A stretch of DNA of 8,604 nucleotides, taken from positions 1-8,604 of the forward strand of contig JBGPYB010000182.1 in the NCBI GenBank assembly GCA_041493035.1. The letters run 5' to 3'. The position numbers were made by a program, and so were the translations under genes. The notes under the pieces were generated by a model. The model had not been told where the DNA came from. It saw only the letters and a list, made by a program, of their open reading frames with translations, and ran no database searches. How positions within the stretch are numbered: the stretch's first letter is position 1; each line of letters begins with the position of its first letter. Origin of the DNA: JBGPYB01 sp041493035. Its GTDB lineage: Bacteria > Acidobacteriota > Vicinamibacteria > Fen-336. Positions 6,545-8,604 of the stretch are shown here, piece after piece.

Positions 6545-7099
6545 CTACGACGCCATCCCTGCTGTCATCTGGATCCACGATAGGTGGTTGTCCACGGCAC
6601 ATGGACAGTCGCCTCGGTTGGACAAGACCACCCCAACCCCGTCAGCAACCATTTGGTGAAGGCAACTACGGAGACGAAGGGGCCTCGAGCTGGTGGCGAC
6701 CTCGACATAGTGGCGGTCATCGATCGCGATGCGGACGTGGTGGTCGAACGCCAACCGGAGTCCGAGCAGGTTCATGCGATAGCCGCTCTCGGGCCAAGTC
6801 AGCGAACCGGCCGCGAGAAGACCCGGACCGGCCGGGACGATGTCCACCTTGACGCCCGTAGGCGAAAGCCATGCATGCTCACCCTCGCGGCGGCGCTGCC
6901 AGCCGGGCAGAGTTGCCAGGCCTGCCGGGTAATCCTCGAGAGCGATTGAAATCACGAAGTCGAGGTCGTTCGTTTGGCGCCATTGGAAATCCATCTGCAG
7001 TGCGAGAGCGTTCGCTCCGATCAGGACGAAGGGCGTGTCGGGCCAGAGGTCGGAGAGCTGGCGAAGCGTTTCTATCTGCTCGGGAAGGAAGGTCGTCAC
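6545..7099 (-). CDS. AbiEii-like nucleotidyltransferase, C-terminus probably frameshifted
   Basis: 184 residues from a GTG that overlaps the stop of the upstream AbiEi-like gene by four bases (GTGA), so the pair is coupled. The N-terminal half is a minimal nucleotidyltransferase domain: FVLIGANALAL (G28) followed by TNDLDFVIS with metal-binding D45 and D47, then VKVDIVPA with the third acid D86. This is the DNA polymerase beta-like fold of the AbiEii/AbiGii family, whose members act as type IV toxins by nucleotide transfer. The match to the family runs to about EVAT (residue 136). After that the translated tail (RPLRLRSCLHQ... to the stop) looks unlike the helical region expected there. Other frames of the same strand hold family-like pieces (PFVSVVAFTKWL; later VDPDDSRDGVV), which suggests at least two frameshifts. 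The gene is probably a decaying toxin, or a truncated one. Confidence 0.72.
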   Translation of the reverse strand: MTTFLPEQIETLRQLSDLWPDTPFVLIGANALALQMDFQWRQTNDLDFVISIALEDYPAGLATLPGWQRRREGEHAWLSPTGVKVDIVPAGPGLLAAGSLTWPESGYRMNLLGLRLAFDHHVRIAIDDRHYVEVATSSRPLRLRSCLHQMVADGVGVVLSNRGDCPCAVDNHLSWIQMTAGMAS

Positions 7100-8121
7100 T
7101 GAACGCTCAAGAAGCGCTCCCGGAGCTCAGACGCTGCCTCTCGGGCGCGGTCGCTGCCGGTGAGGACCAGTTCCGTGTAGACCAGGAGCGGATGCACTGT
7201 GTGTGGCGCCTTCCCGCGAAAGGCGAGCGGCCCGGGAACGCCCAGAAGGATGAGCCGGCCATCCCGGTGGGGCAGAGCTTTCAGTCGTTTGGGAAGGTCG
7301 CCCGATGCCGTCTGCACGTGCAGAACGGTCTCGTCACTGCGGTAGTGCTTCGTCAAGCGGTAAGCAGCTGCCGCACCGCCCCACGCCCAAGTCCCTTCCT
7401 GGCCGAGGATTCCTGCTACGCGCTCTTCGAGGCTACGAGGGTCTTTGTCCGGCGTCTGGAAGCGTCCCGCGAAGAGTTGCGGCCGAAGCGTCTCGGCATA
7501 ACCCGCGATCCAACGTTCCACCAGGTCATCTCGCCTCACGATGTGGTGCTTGGATTTCGTGCGAACGACAATGCGGTCGTGCTCCAGTCGGTGGAGTACG
7601 TTGGACGCCGTGCCGAGGCTGACGCCCGAAGCCCGAGCCATCTCGCGGGCCGTGGCACTCACGAGGTCTGGCTCCACGAGAAGGGCAAAGACGAGCCGGA
7701 AGCCCGGCGCTCTCATGCCGCCGGGAGCGTCGGAAGGTCCCCGCAGCTTGCGCCCCTCTACGTGCCCGACGTACCTGCCGCCCAGATCCAAGTGACAGTT
7801 GCCCGCCCGGTCGACGAAGTTGATCCGGTGGGAGGCGAGCAGGGCCCCCATCTCAGGGGACACGTACGGGGCGAAAAGGATCAGCGACCTGGTTGCGCTC
7901 GACGAGGCCCGTGCGATGAGGTCACTTACGAGGGCCTGGCTCAGGTGAGAGCCTTTCTCTTCGACCACCAGTCGCCGGCTACCTTGAGGTGTCGTCAATT
8001 CGAGAATGGCGCCGCCCCGCGTCCTCTTCTGACGATGCTCGGGGTCGAGGCTGGCCCTGCTTAGGAAGGGCAGCGAGAGGAGGTTCTCCAGATAGGGTGA
8101 CGTCCTTGTGTCTTCCGCCAT
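7096..8121 (-). CDS. AbiEi-type antitoxin/transcriptional regulator with N-terminal nuclease-like domain
   Basis: 341 residues from the ATG at 8121. A winged helix-turn-helix lies at about 155-196 (ATAREMARASGVSLGTASNV, then LHRLEHDRIV). A C-terminal domain of about 145 residues follows, of the kind found in type IV AbiEi-family antitoxins (AbiEi_2/COG4861-like, from memory). The first 145 residues form a separate domain with LVVEEKG (E54-x-K56), LFAPYVSPEMGALL and INFVDRAGNCHLDL, a layout reminiscent of PD-(D/E)xK nuclease-like folds; whether it is catalytic is unknown. AbiEi proteins repress their own operon and counteract the AbiEii nucleotidyltransferase encoded next, here coupled by a GTGA overlap. 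An in-frame TTG at 8157 would add 12 residues, but it lies in the predicted promoter and palindrome, so 8121 is preferred. No Shine-Dalgarno precedes 8121; the mRNA may be leaderless. Confidence 0.85.
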   Translation of the reverse strand: MAEDTRTSPYLENLLSLPFLSRASLDPEHRQKRTRGGAILELTTPQGSRRLVVEEKGSHLSQALVSDLIARASSSATRSLILFAPYVSPEMGALLASHRINFVDRAGNCHLDLGGRYVGHVEGRKLRGPSDAPGGMRAPGFRLVFALLVEPDLVSATAREMARASGVSLGTASNVLHRLEHDRIVVRTKSKHHIVRRDDLVERWIAGYAETLRPQLFAGRFQTPDKDPRSLEERVAGILGQEGTWAWGGAAAAYRLTKHYRSDETVLHVQTASGDLPKRLKALPHRDGRLILLGVPGPLAFRGKAPHTVHPLLVYTELVLTGSDRAREAASELRERFLSVQ

Positions 8122-8128
8122 GTTCAGT

Positions 8129-8157
8129 AGCTTACATCGTTCATTACTAATGAACAA
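8129..8157 (-). promoter_or_regulatory. Candidate promoter of the AbiE-like operon
   Basis: On the minus strand TTGTTC (8157-8152) and TAAGCT (8134-8129) form a -35/-10 pair with a 17-bp spacer. The -10 is weak (about three of six consensus bases). Only seven bases separate it from the ATG at 8121, which would give a leaderless or nearly leaderless transcript and fits the absence of a Shine-Dalgarno. Confidence 0.4.
8139..8155. promoter_or_regulatory. Perfect 17-bp palindrome, likely AbiEi operator
   Basis: GTTCATTACTAATGAAC has two perfect 8-bp arms around a single central base and is AT-rich in a GC-rich region. It sits within the predicted abiE promoter, overlapping the -35 box and spacer. 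AbiEi antitoxins of the type IV AbiE system are known to bind inverted repeats in their own promoter, so autorepression is the natural reading. Confidence 0.6.
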
Positions 8158-8206
8158 GCTAAACTATTGCCCTCACCTCTGGTCCGACAGTGGATCCTCC
8201 CGACAG

Positions 8207-8218
8207 TTGTGTACACAA
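8207..8218. promoter_or_regulatory. Perfect palindrome upstream of Phd/PIN copy 2
   Basis: TTGTGTACACAA is a perfect 12-bp palindrome, four bases before the -35 TTGATA... box at 8222. It corresponds to 4958-4969 in copy 1, which has one mismatch. It is the likely binding site of the Phd-type antitoxin. Confidence 0.6.
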
Positions 8219-8221
8219 ATG

Positions 8222-8250
8222 TTGATACCTCAGTCCCCTCGAGATAGACT
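8222..8250 (+). promoter_or_regulatory. Sigma70-type promoter of Phd/PIN copy 2
   Basis: The -35 is TTGATA (8222-8227) and the -10 is TAGACT (8245-8250), with a 17-bp spacer. Compared with copy 1 the -35 is one base weaker, while the spacer has the optimal length. The block CTCGAGATAGACTTTCCT around the -10 is identical in both copies. Confidence 0.65.
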
Positions 8251-8260
8251 TTCCTGGGCT

Positions 8261-8265
8261 GGAGG
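8261..8265 (+). promoter_or_regulatory. Shine-Dalgarno of antitoxin copy 2
   Basis: GGAGG lies six bases before the GTG at 8272. It supports the GTG as the start even though copy 1 uses ATG at the equivalent position. Confidence 0.7.
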
Positions 8266-8271
8266 AAAGCC

Positions 8272-8550
8272 GTGCGCGTCGCTGGCGTGAGGGAGTTTCG
8301 AAACCGTGCGCCTGAACTCGTCAAAGGGGATGAGCTCGTGTTCGTGACTCGCCACGGAAAACTTTCCGGCCTCTTGGTCCCCCTGACCGAGCCGCAGGAA
8401 CTCCCAGTCGAGCTGCACCGAGAGCTCTTGACCCGCCTAGGCGCGGGGATTGCGAGTCACTTGAAGGCGCACGGAGTGAGCGAGACCAAGGCCCTGCGTG
8501 ACTTCGAAGCCTGGCGAAAAGCCCGTCCCCGCAGTCGCCGCCGACGCTAA
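8272..8550 (+). CDS. Phd/YefM-family antitoxin, copy 2
   Basis: A 92-residue protein starting with GTG. It is 88 of 92 identical to copy 1 (changes S11N, S39T, R49H, A72T), with the same Phd/YefM domain, the same TRHGK hairpin and the same Arg-rich tail. At the DNA level 17 bases differ across the gene: 12 synonymous, four amino-acid changes and the start codon. That excess of synonymous changes suggests both copies have been under purifying selection. The two antitoxins probably still cross-bind each other's operators and toxins. GTG instead of ATG may lower its translation relative to copy 1. The gene diverges from the AbiE-like operon across a shared 150-bp intergenic region. Confidence 0.88.
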   Translation: MRVAGVREFRNRAPELVKGDELVFVTRHGKLSGLLVPLTEPQELPVELHRELLTRLGAGIASHLKAHGVSETKALRDFEAWRKARPRSRRRR

Positions 8551-8604
8551 CGTCCTCCTGTCCGCCGTCCTGGGACATGCGGCGCTCAGGGTATTCACCC
8601 AGAC
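8498..8604 (+). CDS. PIN-domain toxin, copy 2 (3' end outside window)
   Basis: Only the first 35 codons are visible, reading to ...LRVFTQT. They are identical to copy 1 except L3S, and include the first PIN acid, D16 in ADANVLLSA. The start is inferred as the GTG at 8498, which overlaps the antitoxin by 53 bases, as in copy 1. Whether this copy has an intact 3' end, unlike the chimeric copy 1, cannot be seen and would be informative. Confidence 0.8.
   Translation, partial: MTSKPGEKPVPAVAADANVLLSAVLGHAALRVFTQ

Larger units (their letters stand above)
8207..8604. repeat. Long direct repeat, Phd/PIN module copy 2 (cut by window end)
   Basis: Partner of 4958-5355 in direct orientation, offset 3249 bp. 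Differences are spread over the promoter and the first 78 codons of the antitoxin. From 8506 to the final base the two copies are identical for 99 bases. Confidence 0.93.

Noticed and set aside
6871..8064. Long open frame on the plus strand across the AbiEi region
   Set aside because: It is antisense to a protein with recognisable domains, and its own translation is Arg/Ala/Pro-rich with no family resemblance; an artefact of high GC.
8122..8157. TTG start at 8157 for the AbiEi-like protein
   Set aside because: It places the N-terminal 12 residues over the 17-bp palindrome and proposed promoter; the ATG at 8121 begins a plausible N-terminus.
1..8604. CRISPR array, tRNA or rRNA genes
   Set aside because: No regularly spaced short repeats and no tRNA- or rRNA-like stretches were seen on either strand.

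Overview
GC-rich bacterial DNA (roughly two thirds G+C by eye). Tandem transmembrane Ser/Thr kinases fused to a WD40/TolB-like propeller, packed with overlapping stop/start codons, are typical of Acidobacteriota and some related soil phyla; that assignment is an inference from gene style. No rRNA, tRNA, CRISPR array or recognisable transposase gene is visible.

Left part (1-4957, all +): a kinase-propeller gene cut by the window edge (to 2104), a complete second one (2104-4758) coupled to it by TGATG, and a gutted third (4755 to about 4957). The third keeps its coupled start, the Lys-containing strand, a damaged catalytic loop and a late propeller strand; the rest is deleted. The two intact genes look like membrane signalling proteins with a PknB-like domain on one side of the membrane and a propeller on the other.

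Right part (4958-8604): a stack of toxin-antitoxin-like (TA) modules. (i) Phd/YefM antitoxin plus PIN-domain toxin (+, 5023-5866), with its own promoter and operator-like palindrome. (ii) A DUF6883/DUF4926 pair (-, 6344-5743), bracketed by a 38-bp imperfect direct repeat. (iii) An AbiE-like pair (-, 8121-6545): an AbiEi-type regulator with an extra N-terminal domain, and an AbiEii-type nucleotidyltransferase whose C-terminus looks frameshifted. (iv) A second copy of the Phd/PIN module (+, from 8207), cut off by the window end. Modules (iii) and (iv) diverge from one 150-bp intergenic region.

The most interesting points are the two diverged copies of one TA module with conserved palindromic promoters; the exact 99-bp identity between the last bases of the window and the interior copy; the repeat-bracketed DUF6883/DUF4926 cassette, which appears to have replaced the natural 3' end of the first PIN toxin; and a perfect 17-bp palindrome inside the predicted abiE promoter, which may drive a leaderless mRNA.
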